Shown here in pieces: positions 20,443-33,200 of a stretch of DNA of 64,000 nucleotides. The notes beneath the pieces were generated by a model. It searched no databases. It saw nothing but the letters and a program-made list of their open reading frames with translations, and was not told the origin of the DNA. Location of the stretch: positions 24,490,001-24,554,000 of the forward strand of contig OZ316891.1 in NCBI GenBank assembly GCA_973895155.1, given 5' to 3'. The DNA is from Marsupella aquatica (taxonomy: Eukaryota; Marchantiophyta). How positions within the stretch are numbered: position 1 is the stretch's first letter; each line of letters begins with the position of its first letter. Made by a program: the position numbers and the translations under genes.

Positions 20443-21297
20443 CTAAGCTACCTGGCCTATCCATATGTTGGTGCATGTCGTCCCTTCCTCTTCTTGGCAT
20501 GAGGGCGATAACTCTCTGGTTGGGTAGTGGCATCTGGCACTAACCCTATCAATGACAGCATGAGATCCAGTTGCAGCTGTGGTGCTTGGAGCTATCGCGG
20601 TACCAACGTCACCAACATCACCTTCTAAGTCATGAGAAGGCACTGCAACACCCCCAGCATCGGAGCAAGTATGAAATGATGCACTTCCACTACCCCCTTG
20701 GGCTGCAGAGTGGTGAGACCCTGCACCTCCACTAGCCCCTGACTGATGAGATGGAGTCCCATCACCAATGCCACCAACTGCAGTCCCACTCACCCTGTTG
20801 GCCCCTGAATGACCACGAGCAGTGCTCCCACCCCCACTTGCCCCTCCACCACTAGCCCCTCCACCACTAGCCCCTGAACGGCGAGAACCATTCCCGCCAA
20901 CAACCCCTGAATGGCGGCGAGAACCACCATGGGGCCCACTACCAACCCCCCCACCAGACCCGGGCCTGTGAGAACCACTATGGGCCCCAGTACTACCCCG
21001 CCCACCAGCACCTGCAGATCGATCAAAACCTCCCCGGCGCCCACTACCACCTGTCCCAACACCACCTCCAGCAGCTGTAGCATCCCCACTACCTCCTGCT
21101 GCTCTACGGCCACCTACATCACCACCAGTCCTCCGTCTGGAATGACTACCTTGAGTCCCTCGGGATGCGCCGCCAATCAAGCAAACAGGGGTGGGTGCCA
21201 CACTCCCCTCCTCAACCTCAGCCTCAGACTCTGAATCTGAGGCCCCCGAACCCTCCTCGGCTGAGTCCAAACCCTCCGACTCCTCATTTGACTCCTA
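20443..21297 (-). CDS. TNPA-like gene, Gly/Ser-rich 3' exon
   Basis: The minus strand opens after an AG acceptor near 21298 with ESNEESEGLDSAEEG, followed by an acidic segment and about 130 residues of Gly/Ser/Arg/His-rich low complexity (repeats of SGASGGG). It ends in a short unique tail. It is most likely the last exon of the gene whose first exon is 22287-23336. Low-complexity tails are common in CACTA accessory proteins. Nothing shows a catalytic function. Confidence 0.45.
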
Positions 21298-21416
21298 CAT
21301 ACATGTAAGCAACCATCAACCCAAGTGTTAGTGTTGCAAATGACCTACAAGGGAGTGATTATAACCATGTTGCATTCAAAGGTTAGAAATATGGTTTTCA
21401 ATTGTGCATATACTTA

Positions 21417-21530
21417 CCGACCCCAACTCGCCCTGCATGTGAAGCTTCAGAGCCCGCGTTCCAAATTTCTTAGCCAACTCTCTCTCAGGCGGCAAGATTG
21501 GGCGTCCATGCTCTCGCTCCTGCACCATAC
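21417..21530 (-). CDS. TNPA-like gene, small middle exon
   Basis: Reads VQEREHGRPILPPERELAKK then FGTRALKLHMQGELG, between putative acceptor and donor sites. It lies between the two larger exons on the same strand. Exact borders are inferred. Confidence 0.35.
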
Positions 21531-22286
21531 TCAACATAATAATTAACCCCCCTCCCCGGCAAATGAGAATAAAATTGAAACCCCCCATTACTTGAAATAC
21601 ATTATTTTAAAAGTTAATCCCTACCAAATCCCCCACATTACTTAATGAATAATAATCCCTACCTAGCCCCACACATTACTTAGAAAAATTCCCTAACACC
21701 CCCACATCCCTTTCAACTCATGGGTATCACTACCCACTCTACCTATATAAAATACTCCCTTATTATTGTGGCCTAACTATCGCAAAAAGCAACAACAACC
21801 TAAGCCCGACACTCCTAAAAAACAGCAAACCCCCTCGGCGTGGCCTAAAACAGTCAAATATTCAAAAATTTGAATTTTCCGATGCTTCCCTAATCGGACC
21901 CCTCCACCCTAAACCCCAAAACCTAAGGTCCAATTCAGAGTCCGATTCTCAGGTAATCGGACCATAATCGGAAGCCTTGCGTCCAAAACCCATAAGAGAG
22001 AGTCCCACTCCATTTCCGACTCTTCAGCAATCGGAATAGAATCGGAAACAGAAAAAAAATAAGGACACATCAAAACTTGCAATACAGACTCGATAACAAA
22101 CGCACAGGGATAAGAGGGGAGATCTGGGAGGACTTATGCAGGCATAGCCAAGGTTGTGCCTGAGGTGATCAGGGAGAGGGAGGACCCAATTTTGAGGTGC
22201 AAAGTCAGCAAGGAGGCGAGCAAGGAGGAGGTAAGCAGAGGACTCACAAACTCTGCTTTGAGACGATGCACTCCACCCTGCCCCAT

Positions 22287-23336
22287 TCAGTGAGTAACTG
22301 CAGGCCTCTTCTCCACCCTCTCAATTGCATTTTGAATGTAAAGTGGAGGGTCTCCAAGCAGTGCTAATTTGGCCTCCCATTCCATTAAGTTTTGCTGCAG
22401 GAGGGGGATGTCAACAGTCTGTCCTGAAAGGACCCTCTTCTCTGCCTCATCGAGCTCAGCCTGCCAGTGACGTCTTGCTTGCCAAGCACAAACCTGTAGC
22501 TCAGCATCAATCCAAGCAGACCAGGCATCAGCTGGTATCTCATCCGGGGGATCTCTCTGCCTGATCACCTCTGCCTCCTCCTTACAATCTGCCAGGTACT
22601 TCCTCATCTTTTCTCTCACATTATTACGTCTATCTGCAAGTGAACGTGAGATCTTCTTATTCAGCCATCGATCATCCAGGAAGCAGCCATTACAGAATCG
22701 CTCCTTCACTTGCTCCCTTGCTCGAAATTTCTCCTCTTCTTTTTTCTTCCCCCAGTAGTCTAAGGGGCTGAAATTTTCCCTCAACACCTGCCCTAGCTGA
22801 CTTCTGAACAAATTGTAGCTCTTTGTCATCGGAGCTCCTCCCTTATTAATGAACAATTTTGGCCGTTTGGCCCTTTCCTCTGCTCGTAGCCTCTCTTCCT
22901 CAATCCTTGCCCTCTCTGCAGCTCGAGCCTCCTTTCTAAGCCTCTTCTCTCTTTCTTGTGGTGAGAGGGCCTCCACTGGCCTGCCTTTCCTCTCCTCCTT
23001 CCTCTTTCTTTTTTTCTCCTTTCCTTTCTCTAGCCTCTCCATGAAAGCCTTCGCTACTTCACTTATGGTAGATTGCCTGGATTCGTCAATGAGGCCCTGG
23101 GTCAATTGAGCTGCTATGGCTGCAGCTTCAGCAGACAGGCCTGCTTGCCTCTTGAAAATCTCTGCCATAATGTCCGAGATCTGCTGCGACGGTGTTGCTC
23201 CATCTCCACCCACCCTGGCTGCTTTGTCTCCTCCCCCCCCATCCGTGCCATTCCCCTCCATAGCCTCAACCTCCAATGCGTGCTCCTCCGCTTTGTGTTC
23301 ACTTGGCAGCTCCTCCCAATTTGCATCCGAAACCAA
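22287..23336 (-). CDS. TNPA-like (Transposase_24-type) coiled-coil protein of the CACTA element
   Basis: A 349-residue frame. Residues 1-50 are acidic and Gly-rich. Residues 50-100 are an Ala/Ser helix (ISDIMAEIFKRQAGLSAEAA). Residues about 100-160 are very Lys/Arg/Glu-rich. From about 165 a globular region carries SYNLFRSQLGQVLRENFSPL, FCNGCFLDDRWLNKKISRSL and DAWSAWIDAEL. Divergent orientation to TNP2 within one CACTA element, the charge pattern and the Trp-containing block suggest the second CACTA protein (TNPA or Transposase_24 class). Those proteins bind the subterminal repeats. The assignment is by context and pattern, without a search. ATCGGA motifs upstream (23400-23510) may serve its promoter. 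Confidence 0.5.
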   Translation of the reverse strand: MVSDANWEELPSEHKAEEHALEVEAMEGNGTDGGGGDKAARVGGDGATPSQQISDIMAEIFKRQAGLSAEAAAIAAQLTQGLIDESRQSTISEVAKAFMERLEKGKEKKRKRKEERKGRPVEALSPQEREKRLRKEARAAERARIEEERLRAEERAKRPKLFINKGGAPMTKSYNLFRSQLGQVLRENFSPLDYWGKKKEEEKFRAREQVKERFCNGCFLDDRWLNKKISRSLADRRNNVREKMRKYLADCKEEAEVIRQRDPPDEIPADAWSAWIDAELQVCAWQARRHWQAELDEAEKRVLSGQTVDIPLLQQNLMEWEAKLALLGDPPLYIQNAIERVEKRPAVTH

Positions 23337-23509
23337 GCCTGATACAAAGACATTCGTACTTTAATCGGGAAAAGTACCAAACCCTATTGTGCCCTCCATC
23401 CAACTTTTTAAGAATCGGAACATCCGATACTTCAACTATCAAAAACGGGATCAGAAATAGCGATGCTTAAAGTATCGGACCGCTCTTCCAATATGATCGG
23501 ACTTAGCTT

Positions 23510-24626
23510 GTCCATTGTTTTTTATGCCTTTAAGGATGGATTTATAATAAGTTAGTCAATGGGGTAGGGGGGCTGGGGATGTGGTAAGGAAATATAAGTT
23601 TAGTTGATGTGAAAACTTGCATTGTAATTGTAGGCCTGGTTGAGTAGCCGAATTTTGTTTGGGCGGTGGGGTTCTTGAATAAAAGCCGGTTATAGGTGCG
23701 GTAACGTCCCCCTTACGACAACATACTTTTGGGGTTGAATGGTATGATCATTGATCCACTCACATTAAAAGTTTTGACAAATTTGTCCACCTTGTATGCT
23801 CGGGGGGGTCACTATATGGAGGGTCATACATCGCGTGCGACGTTTTAGGGTTTGACCCCCCTAACTTTAAAGTGAAAAATATTTTTTTGCAAAGCCCTTT
23901 CTTTCTTAAAATTTTGTCATTTTTTATTAAAAAACTCCTAAAAACTTTATAGAAAGTATTTTTTGCAATTAAATAGGCCTATGTGTTCTTTAAAGTCGAC
24001 CAATCAATAAAACATGCCCTATGTGTTCTTCCACCAAACTTTGGAAGTCTTCCGCCACACCCATTTAAATGGGCCTATACTTCGTCGCACGTGATGTGTC
24101 ACTTCCGTGGAAGTGACCCCCCCGAGCTTGTATGTGGATTTAATTTTGGGGGCCAAACAAAGTTAACCTCATGTGCGTGTATTGTGCAGTATTTTTTTGC
24201 GGAGGGTTGGGTCGTTCTCTTTGTTTGTATTTTTGTAGGTCCATTTTTTCAATGCATTATGCATCGCGATAGGCCGTGCATCCGAAAGGTATGATGTACT
24301 CCCTTTATCATTTGGAGGTGAGCACTTTAAGTATATATTTGGCTAAAAAAAATTCATTGATGGCCACAATATATAGTGGATATGATTCTATGGGGACATA
24401 TGTATAGATAAATTCTGATGGTATTTCTTTAATTGTGCAGACATTTCGGATTTTGTCTTAGCATATATTCTAAGGCCAAGATCCTAGTAGGCATTGTTCA
24501 GCGCGGATGTAATTTAGGTAAGATGCACAGTCATTATTTTTAATTATTTGCTTAGTGTAAACTAGGTTCCAATCTTGACATATTGTATTTAGGGTACTTA
24601 ATATGGGTGGGAAAGATTTTTGACAT
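23510..24626. other. 5' region of the CACTA transposase gene
   Basis: No coding sequence recognised. AT-rich with a poly-T stretch. It probably holds the promoter and leader of the plus-strand TNP2 unit and the shared divergent regulatory region. Confidence 0.4.
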
Positions 24627-24894
24627 GTGATTAATTTTCACATTGATGGGCAAATGTCAAATTCTGGGAGTTCCGAGTCAGATTCTGACTCGGACTCATC
24701 ATCTTCTGAGGGGGACATTCCTCCCCCCCCCCCCCCTCCGAGGCCGCATCATCCTCCTCCTCCTCTAGGCCCCATTCCATGTTGGTGTGTGCGATGTAAG
24801 GGAATGGTGGTTCGTCAAGCTTGGGAGTGTATTGAGCATATTGAGAATTATGGGCAACACCAACCTAATTTACCAGGACATTCAGCTCGCCAGG
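24627..24894 (+). CDS. CACTA transposase gene, N-terminal exon (Cys motif)
   Basis: Starts MINFHIDGQMSNSGSSESDS. It then has an acidic Ser tract, a Pro run and CWCVRCKGMVVRQAWECIEH followed by IENYG. That CxCxxC...W..H..xYG block is what I know from the N-terminus of TNP2-type transposases. The exon ends ARQ|GTATGC in phase 0, and the next open segment starts after TAG|GTGCCC in phase 0. The frame therefore runs straight into the SET-containing exon. Alternatively it could splice to the AG|AATGCA acceptor at 26143, which is also in phase 0 and would skip the SET segment. Confidence 0.55.
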
Positions 24895-25009
24895 TATGCA
24901 CCCCATACTCTCACCCCACACATTTTGAAGGAAACATAATTTGCCACTTACAATCATGGCCACTATCATCATATATTTATTAATTTTGGAATTTTTTTTG
25001 AATGAATAG

Positions 25010-25969
25010 GTGCCCCGTAGGCCCCCTCCTCCATTGATCTCTAAAGAGCTATGGCTAGACACATTCTTGGCTAGTGCAAGGCGGATGCTTGCATCAACAT
25101 CTACACCCCCTTCTCCTGCCCCGCGCCCCAATGGTGAGGGCGGGAGTGTACCTGTAGCAAGGGTGGAGGACATTGAGCAAGGTGACCTGGAGGTACCTCC
25201 ATCTAGGGTTTTACGCACCCGCCCACGCTCCCATAGGCATAGGAGACATTACAAACCATTGGGCACTCGTGAGTCTCAAGACCCAAACTTGGTAGGTCCG
25301 CCTATGATGATGCCAGGTGAGGGTTATGTGGTAGTGGAGGGTAGGTTGGGATTGTCATATCTCACTGGAAAGGCGTTGCCTCTTGTGAAGGACTTCTCGT
25401 CTGAGATATTCAAAATCCCTCAAGGCATACCCACTAATGCCCCTATAGAGATATGGGGCCGTCATTGGATAGTGCAGTCATCTTCCCTTGGTGTTGATGT
25501 AGGATTTGGGTTATTTGCTTTGGAGGACATTGTGGTCCATCCAAAGCCATGGTGAAGAGGTTATGATGGGGAACACTTATTTCCTTACATTGGCCCTATA
25601 TACACTGCCAAGAATTGGAACATTATTTTGCGGCAACAACCATCATGGGGAGTGTATGCATTGCAAATGGATTCCGATCCGAATGAGATCCTCAAGAGGC
25701 CTTGGCATTGTAGGATGATTGATGGTGATCCTGTGCGATGTGATAACATCGTTGGGTATATCAATAGTACCAAAGGGAGAGGACGAGGACTTCAACCAAA
25801 TGTAGAGTGGGTTCAGATTTTTGGGGCACCGCCACCACCTTACTATGTCAAGCATATGGATGACCATGTTATGACTATAGCCATTAGGACTATTAGGGCT
25901 GGTGAGGAACTCTTTTGTGACTATGATTGGAACGCGCCTAAGATGGCCATACGGTGTTGTCCTTCATAG
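25010..25969 (+). CDS. SET-domain protein segment inside the CACTA element
   Basis: One frame of 320 codons, interrupted only by a TGA at 25553-25555. A Pro/Arg-rich linker leads into a SET fold. Motifs in order: GFGLFALEDI (N-flank strand), PYIGPIY (Tyr-x-Gly), CDNIVGYIN...LQPNVEW (the N-H-x-PN region, here with the His missing), and RAGEELFCDYDW (closing GEEL-x-DY-x-W). SET domains transfer methyl groups from S-adenosylmethionine to lysines. It lies between the N-terminal Cys exon and the catalytic exon of TNP2, same strand, with phase-0 junction upstream. Either a fused SET-TNP2 protein or a captured separate gene is possible. The changed NH motif and the TGA leave activity doubtful. Confidence 0.65.
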
Positions 25970-26142
25970 CACATACAAACATGTGTATATGTTCACTTTT
26001 ATAAAAATATTACTTGAGTCATTCTCTAATTGGTTTCAAGAGCTATGGAGTCTTTTGACTCATTCATATATGGATGTCTCAATTGTTGGTTGAGAGACCT
26101 GGACTTATATCATTCTCATTGTTTTCTTTTGTGTATGATAGA

Positions 26143-28900
26143 ATGCATTTGTTCAGCCAGATATTGAGGTATTATCACGAGCTGTGCGACAACATCTCCT
26201 TCAGGCCATGGATGGTAGGCAAGGGGGTCAACCTTTTGAGGATATGGACATTCCACATGAACTACCTAATGCTACCCAAGAAAGAGTGGATGAGGACCGG
26301 GCTATGGATGAGTTGATGCACCAATTCATGGATGCAGATGAGGGTGATCCCCGGGGTGATCATGACCCAGGTGACTAGGAGGACATTGACTTACCTCCTC
26401 CTCATAGGCATACTCCTTCACGGAATCCACACTCGCACCAGTGGGAGGAGGCTCAAGAGCATGCACGAACTCGTCTTTTTGAGGGGTCTAGATTATCTCG
26501 TCTTTCAGCAATCATGTTATTACTGAACTTGCAGCAAAGACATGGAGCAAGCAACTTGCTTCTTGATGATATTTTCAGGACATTGCATGATCGTATGTTA
26601 CCAGAGGGGAACAACTTGCCAGCATCATGGAAAGAGGCGAAGAAAGTGTTGAAGTCCATAGGCCTCAAGTATGAGGTCATACATGTTTGTGTGAATGATT
26701 GTGTTTTGTTTAGGAAGGAGCACTCAAATGCTCTTACATGTCCTGTGTGCAACGCGCCAAGATATCATGAGGATATGTTGACAGGAAGAGTACCTCAAAA
26801 GGTTATGAGGTACTTTCCCCTTATTCCTTGTTTGCGTCACCAGTTTCGATGCGCAGAGTTGGCTAAGTATATGGTATGGCATTCCCAACACAGTTCAGAC
26901 ACTACTCAGGATCCAACCATGCGCATGATGGTTGACTCTCCTGCAAACAGATTTGTGGAAGAGTGTTGGGGTGAGTTCAAGACTGACCCTCGTCATGTTC
27001 ACCTTGGTTTGGCATCAGACGGCATTAGCCCATTTGCACTGGCCGGCAAGGCCAAACCATACTCTGTATGGCCAGTAGTCCTCACTAACTACAACATCCC
27101 ACCATGGATGGCCATGAAGAAGGGTCATTTGCTCCTATCTATGATTATTCTTGGCCCTAAGCAAGTGAAGAAGATTGATGTATACTTGCAACCGTTGATT
27201 GAGGAGCTACAGAAACTTTGGGGGGGTGGATTGCTATGATGGTTGAGTGCATACAGGGGGCTTACCCCGTGAGTTTCAGCTCAAAGCCATTCTTATATGG
27301 ACCATGCATGATCTTCCAGGTACCCAACTCTTTATAAATTAAGTATGGCTTGTGCAGCTACCCATATATATATATCGTTCTGTTTATTTTGTTCCCTTTG
27401 GTTTGGTTTCAAAACTTAATGGGTTTTAATTTGTGACCATTGTTTGTGAAGGGTTTGGATATATTTCTGGCTTGCAAACTTCTGGATATCGTGCTTGCCC
27501 GACTTGTGGACCAGACTTGGAGGGAGTGGCCCGCCCAAAGTCTACCACCCTGCGGAAGATAGTTTACATTGGTCACACAAAGTATCTTCTTGAGGGGCAT
27601 GACTGGAGGTATGATCCATTTTTGTATGACACGGATGAGGGCCAGCCAGACACAAGACCTCAGCCTTTACCAAAGGACCCAATATATTGGAAGGAGGTAT
27701 GGGAGAGGGTGACTGATCCAAATGACCCGTTTGTCTGCATTGGCACAACTTCCATATTGGGAACACATGCCGATAAATCATCTATTGGACCCTATGCATA
27801 TTGAGGGGAATGTTGGGAGGTCATTGATCCGCCATCTATATGGAGAGAAAAACAACAATTGGAGGGAGAGTTGTGAGGAGATGGGGATGCATGGCCTTCA
27901 TGGTTTTTGGCCATCTATGGACCCTGACCCTCCCCTTACTATCCATCCCCCATGGGTTTTCACAAGGAGTGAGCGAATAGAGTTTTGCAAGCGGATAGGG
28001 TCAATGCGGTTTCCTACAGGGTATGGTGCCAATCTTCGCAAGACATTTGGTGGAGATGACTCTCCAAAATGGCCAGCTTTCTTGAAGGCCCACGATTATC
28101 ATCGTCTATTGCAACACGTTATTCCAGTTGCTATTATTGGATTGGGCAGCGAGGATCTTCGGGATGCACTTTGGTCATTGGGTAGATTGTTGAGATGGGT
28201 TTGTCAAAAGGAGGTCAACGAGGGAGAGATTGCTGCCATGGAGGTATTTGGAGTGGAGGTTGTGTGCAAGTTGGAGCGAGCACTCCCTCCTTCCTTCTTT
28301 GATGGTCAAGTTCATTTTCTTGTACATCTAGTGCGTGAAGTAGCCATTGCAGGCCCAGTACATTGTCGTTGGATGTATTGGGTAGAGCGATTCATGGGAG
28401 TCATGAAATCATATGTATCAAACCGTGCTAGGGTGGAAGGTAGCATTGCCGAACGTCACCTTGGAGCAGAGAGTATGTTCTATTGTACAAACATTGTGGC
28501 TACACTTGATCCAAATGCTCCAAGGGGTTGGATAGATGAGTCAGCACGAGAGGCAGATTATGAGGAGGATAGACTCACTGGAGCAAAGGGAGAACGATTA
28601 CTAGGCTCTGCTGAACATCTGCAACTCACCACATTCATGTTGTATAACTCACCAGAGATTGCAGGGGAGTGGACTGCATTTTATGAGGAGGAGAAGAGTA
28701 ATAGTCGTCGGCCACGCCTCTTCCCCAAGTTTCTCCCATATATGAAGGAGAAGTTGACAGAGATTGATGCCTTGTTGGGTCAGGGTGAGAGTGTTTTGCA
28801 CTTTTCGAAGGTCACCAATGACATGCGCACCCTTGTTCATGGTCCATTACTCACGGTCACGACTCGAACAACCATGTGGTCAAAGGGGAGGCATTTTTGA
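26143..28900 (+). pseudogene. TNP2 (Transposase_21) transposase with DUF4218, main part
   Basis: After an AG acceptor the frame reads NAFVQPDIEVLSRAVRQHLL. It continues through LLLNLQQRHGASNLLLDDIF, YEVIHVCVNDCVLFRKEH, CPVCNAPRYHED, and VWPVVLTNYNIPPWMAMKKG. An exon at 27453 gives GYISGLQTSGYRACPTCGPD. Then LLDPMHIEGNVGRSLI leads into DUF4218 (MHGLHGFWPSMDPDPP; YWVERFMGVMKSYVSNRA). This is the cut-and-paste transposase of CACTA elements. Lesions: a stop at 26376-26378, a frameshift in a 7-G run (27220-27226), TGA at 27244, a frameshift near 27735, TGA at 28898, and the nested insertion at 28961. It is therefore inactive. Confidence 0.8.
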
Positions 28901-28952
28901 ATCCAACATCTTGATATGAAGAGAGCAGCAACACAAGATTGTGGGGTGATGG

Positions 28953-28960
28953 GGTGGTTC
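28953..28960. repeat. 8-bp target duplication GGTGGTTC, left
   Basis: Matches 39234-39241 exactly. With the insert and one copy ignored, the TNP2 frame runs on without a break (VMGWF into TQESQSS), which proves the duplication. Confidence 0.9.
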
Positions 28961-29517
28961 GAGGTGTTTACAAAAGACAGCAAACAGGAAACAGGATTTA
29001 ATAACAGAAACTAGTAACAGGAAAAAAAACTGGTAACAGGAAAATGGGTCCACCGGAAAAAAATTGGTCCACCGGCCCAAAGCTAGCCAAAAATCTTGCA
29101 TTGTTAATTTTTTTTGGAAATAACATGTTTTAGGAGACATTTTTAAATTATTATTTTTCCTGGTAACAGTGATTTTTTCCTGGTAATAGGGGCCTGACCT
29201 CCGTGACAGGAAACAGTAAACAGGAAAAATCATAACAGGAGTTTTTGCGCTCACGTTGTCATAATGGGATAAGTTTACTAGCGTCGGGCGCTAGCCAAAA
29301 TACAATGGTACGTTTTCATATTAGTTGCAAGGGTTACAATTAGCAAATTACATCACATGTTAGGCAAACAAAATGTGCATGGTTTATTGGAAAATATGTA
29401 ATTTATATTTTTTCAATGGATACTTAACATTTTGGCAAGGGTTATCATTAACACCCCCTCCCGACGCTAGCCAAAATACCATCATAGTTTTTACATAGTG
29501 ACAAGATTTACAATTAA

Positions 29518-29522
29518 TATAC
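29518..29522. repeat. copia target duplication TATAC, left
   Basis: TATAC before TGTTGTAATAG; matched by TATAC at 35367-35371. Confidence 0.9.
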
Positions 29523-29721
29523 TGTTGTAATAGACAACTAAAGGAAAACACTCAAAGATACTCCAACAAGATAGATCCATTACTATTGATGAGGGGATAT
29601 ATATATCCCCTTGGTTACATGGTAGGCAAATGCCCTTATACTGGTCCTATGGTTAGGAGTTCTCATACTATGGTTAAGGGTTCTCGCCCTATGGTTAAGG
29701 GGTAAACTAGGGTTTACAACA
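29523..29721 (-). repeat. copia 3' LTR (199 bp)
   Basis: TGTTGTAATAG to TTTACAACA. It contains 30 bp (around GATCCATTACTATTGATGAG) missing from the other LTR. Confidence 0.9.
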
Positions 29722-30225
29722 CTCCCCCTTGGTTAGTTTATGGAGGAGCATAAAGTAACCACATCTCTTGAACCTAGGGTATAATCCGGTTTAGGGGTCC
29801 ACCTGTGTGATGTAGCCTCATTAAAACCTCGCCGCTTTCTTCTCGAGGAAAGAGTGCTACCATCACTTATATAGGTGGTTTCCCATATCTAATGTCCTGG
29901 TTAAGCCTTTTTGCCATGTCTTAGTTAGTGTTGATCGTATGTGCTAAGTGGGGTTATGTGAATGTTCCTAATGGGTGTCTAGTCTCCCCCTCAGCTCGTT
30001 GCCTGGTGTGCGTCTCGTGTTGTTCTTCATGTCGTTTTGCGTATTGCGCTTCGCTTCGTGTTGTGCTTTGGGTTAGTGAGGCCAAGTCGGGCGTTTTTGC
30101 GTTGGTTTGCGTTGTTTCACGTCGGGGATGTGGTGTGGCGCTCGCCGAGTGTGGTGGTCGGGCATCTGGAGGCGGCTTCATCGGGCGACAGTTTCGTCGT
30201 TGGGTAATCCTTTCGAGCTTCAGTG

Positions 30226-33200
30226 TTATGAGGTGGGCTTGATCGTGGACAATCTGCTCATGCCTATACCTTCGAGGTGCGCTCTGTGCAATCCGGCTGG
30301 TAGTGGTTTCGTAAACATGTCTGCTCGATTGTCCTGAGATTTGATCCATGCAACATTGATACTTTTCCCTTGTTGTTCTTGCGTGAAGAAATACTTGGGG
30401 TCAATATGCTTGGTCCTCTCGGTCTTCAGGATTCCGTTGGTTATCTGGTCGATACACGCCTTATTGTCTTTGTAGATTGTGGTTGGCTCTGTTATCTGTG
30501 GTTTACCGGTGCTGGACCTAATATGATTGATAATGCTTCGTAGCCATACAGCTTCTCTGCACGCCTCGTATAACGCTATGATTTCCGAGTGGTTGGATGA
30601 CGTTGTGGTCATCGTTTGCTTTGAACTTCGCCAAGATATTGCTGTCGTCCCCTGTAAGAACACGTACCCAGTCTGTGATTTGGAGTCCTGGGGGTCCGAC
30701 AGGTAGCCGGCATCAGTGTAACCGGTAAGCGTATCGGGGCTATTCTTAGGAAAGAATAGTCCAAGGTCGATCGTCCCTTGTAGGTATCTCATGATCCTCT
30801 TGATGCCGTTCCAATGCCTGATGGTGGGCTGTGCGCTGTGTCTCGCTAAGAGACTGACGGCGAACGATATGTCAGGTCTCGTCTGGTTCGCTAGATACAT
30901 AAGGGCGCCCACCGCTGATAGGTACGGTTTTTCTGATCCCAGTATGGGTTCGTCTTCTTGGCGCTTCCGAAACATATCTTTGATCGGGTCTAGAGATCTG
31001 AGTTCCATCGGGGTGGAGACAGGGTAGGATTTCTGCATGTTGAATTGATGAAGTATCTTCTGCGTGTATGTCGATTGGTAAAGGAATATGCCTGTTTCTA
31101 AGTGTTCGATCTGCAGGCCTAGGCAGTGGTTGGGTCTTCCAAGGTCCTTCATCTCGAAGACTCCTTTCAGTGTATGTATTGTGTCTTTCATCATCTGTTT
31201 AGTCCCGAATAAGTTCACATCGTCCACGTACAGTGCTAGTATCAGGACTTCGTCCATATGCTTTTTGATGAAGCTGCAGGGTGCCAGTCCGCTATTTGTA
31301 AATCCGAGGGCGAGCATCTCTGTCTGGAATTTCTGATACCAGATTCTGCCGCTCTGTTTAAGTCCGTTGATGGAACGTAACACTTGGACTGTAAGTTTTG
31401 TTGTTAATTTCTTTCCTCTGGTATGCATTGCCTGTGTATTTCCACTTTGCATCAAGAGGGCCTTTGTATCCCCATCAGGTATTATTTGGCTGATGCCCTT
31501 TTTAATCTCTGTATTCAGGTTCTGGGACGTCTCCCCCTGAATGTGCTGCTTGACCCTCTCTATCAGTTCCGGGGGGGCAGTCATGTATATCTCAGTATCG
31601 AGTGTGCCGTAAAGGTACGCGGTTACCACGTCCATAAGGTTATTAACCAGTTTATGGTGGACTGAATGTGCTGTGAGATAGCGATATGTAGTAGCGTCCA
31701 TTACTGGTGAGTATGTTAAATCGTAGTCCCTGCCCGGGATTTGTGTGTAGCCTTTGGCTACTAGCCGGGCTCGATATCTTACTACTATGCCTTTCTCATT
31801 TCGTTTTTTCAAGAATGTAAATCGAGAGTCGGTGTAATGTGTACCTGGTAATGCCATTTTAAATGGTCCGAATACTTGTCGCTTGATGAGGGCGTCCATC
31901 TCGGTATGTATTGCTGCTTGCCACTTTGGCCAATCTGGTTGTTTCTTTGCCTCGTTTATAGTGAGCGGATCAGGAATATCGTTGGTGATTTCCTGTATTA
32001 CGTTATAGGCAAATTGTTCATCAATTTGGGTTGTCGGTCGTTTATATATGTTACCTGTTTGCATGTATGTGATTGACATTTCCTCGTTTTCTTCGCTCAA
32101 TGGGTCGTTTTGATTTATCGCTGTCACGTTAAGTGTGATCGCTGGTTCCAGCGCGGGTGTACCCAAGTTTGCTGCTGGAGTTTTACGTTGGCGAGGCTGG
32201 GAGTCCTTGATCCCTGGTGGTCTGCCTCGCTTTGCTCTGGGGGCTGTTACATTGGCCGGTGTCGAGGAGGTTTGTACTCGCGATGGCGCATTAGCTGCTA
32301 AGTTGTGGGATCTTGTGACATTTGCAGCGTCGTTAAATGAGTCTGGAATCTTTTCGAGCATTTCATGTAGGTGGAGAAGTCTTCTGACTTCTTCGTCTGC
32401 CTGCTTGGTTCTGGGGTCATTTCTGTTTTGGTCTGCTTTCCAATTTATGGGCATTTTCGTTGTGTCCTTGGATTGTGTTGATGCTGTATTCGTGAGCTGT
32501 GGGAATTGATCTTCATAAAAATGGCAGTCCTGATGTCTTGCCTTGAACAGGTCTGCCGTAGTCGGTTCAAGGTATCTAATGATCGAAGTAGAGTCAAACC
32601 CAACATAGATACCTGCATTCCGTTGGGGTCCGAGTTTTGTTCTCTTTGGTCCTAAGATAGGCACCATTACCTGGCATCCGAAAACGCGTAGGTGGGACAG
32701 GTCCGGTGGTATGCCGAACGCCAGGTGGTATGGTGTCTTAGAGTTATATGCTGACGGTCTATATTGGATTAGTGCAGCTGCGTGAAGGATGGCATGTCCC
32801 CATGCTGATGTGGGTAAGTTTGACTTCATTAACAGTGGTCTTGCCACCATTTGAAGTCTCTTAATAACCGACTCAGCTATACCGTTCTGAAAATGAACGT
32901 GGGGAACTGGATATTGAGTATCGATGCCCGCTGCCCAGCAAAAGTCGTCGAATGTTCTTGATGTGAACTCGCCAGCTCCATCTACTCTTAATCTTCTTGT
33001 AGGATACTCTGGGAACTGTGCTCTTAATTTAAGAATATGTGCTAAGATCCGCGCAAATGCCAAGTTGCGGGTAGATAGCAATGAAATCTGCAGCCATTTA
33101 GTTGATGAGTCGATGATTACCAGGAAATATTTGAAAGGGCCGCTCGGGGGGTCTATAGGTCCGCAGATATCTGCATTGATCTGCTCTAGGAACTGTGGTA

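Noticed and set aside
20911-21234. Pro/Thr-rich plus frame
   Set aside because: Antisense of the Gly/Ser tail of the TNPA-like gene.
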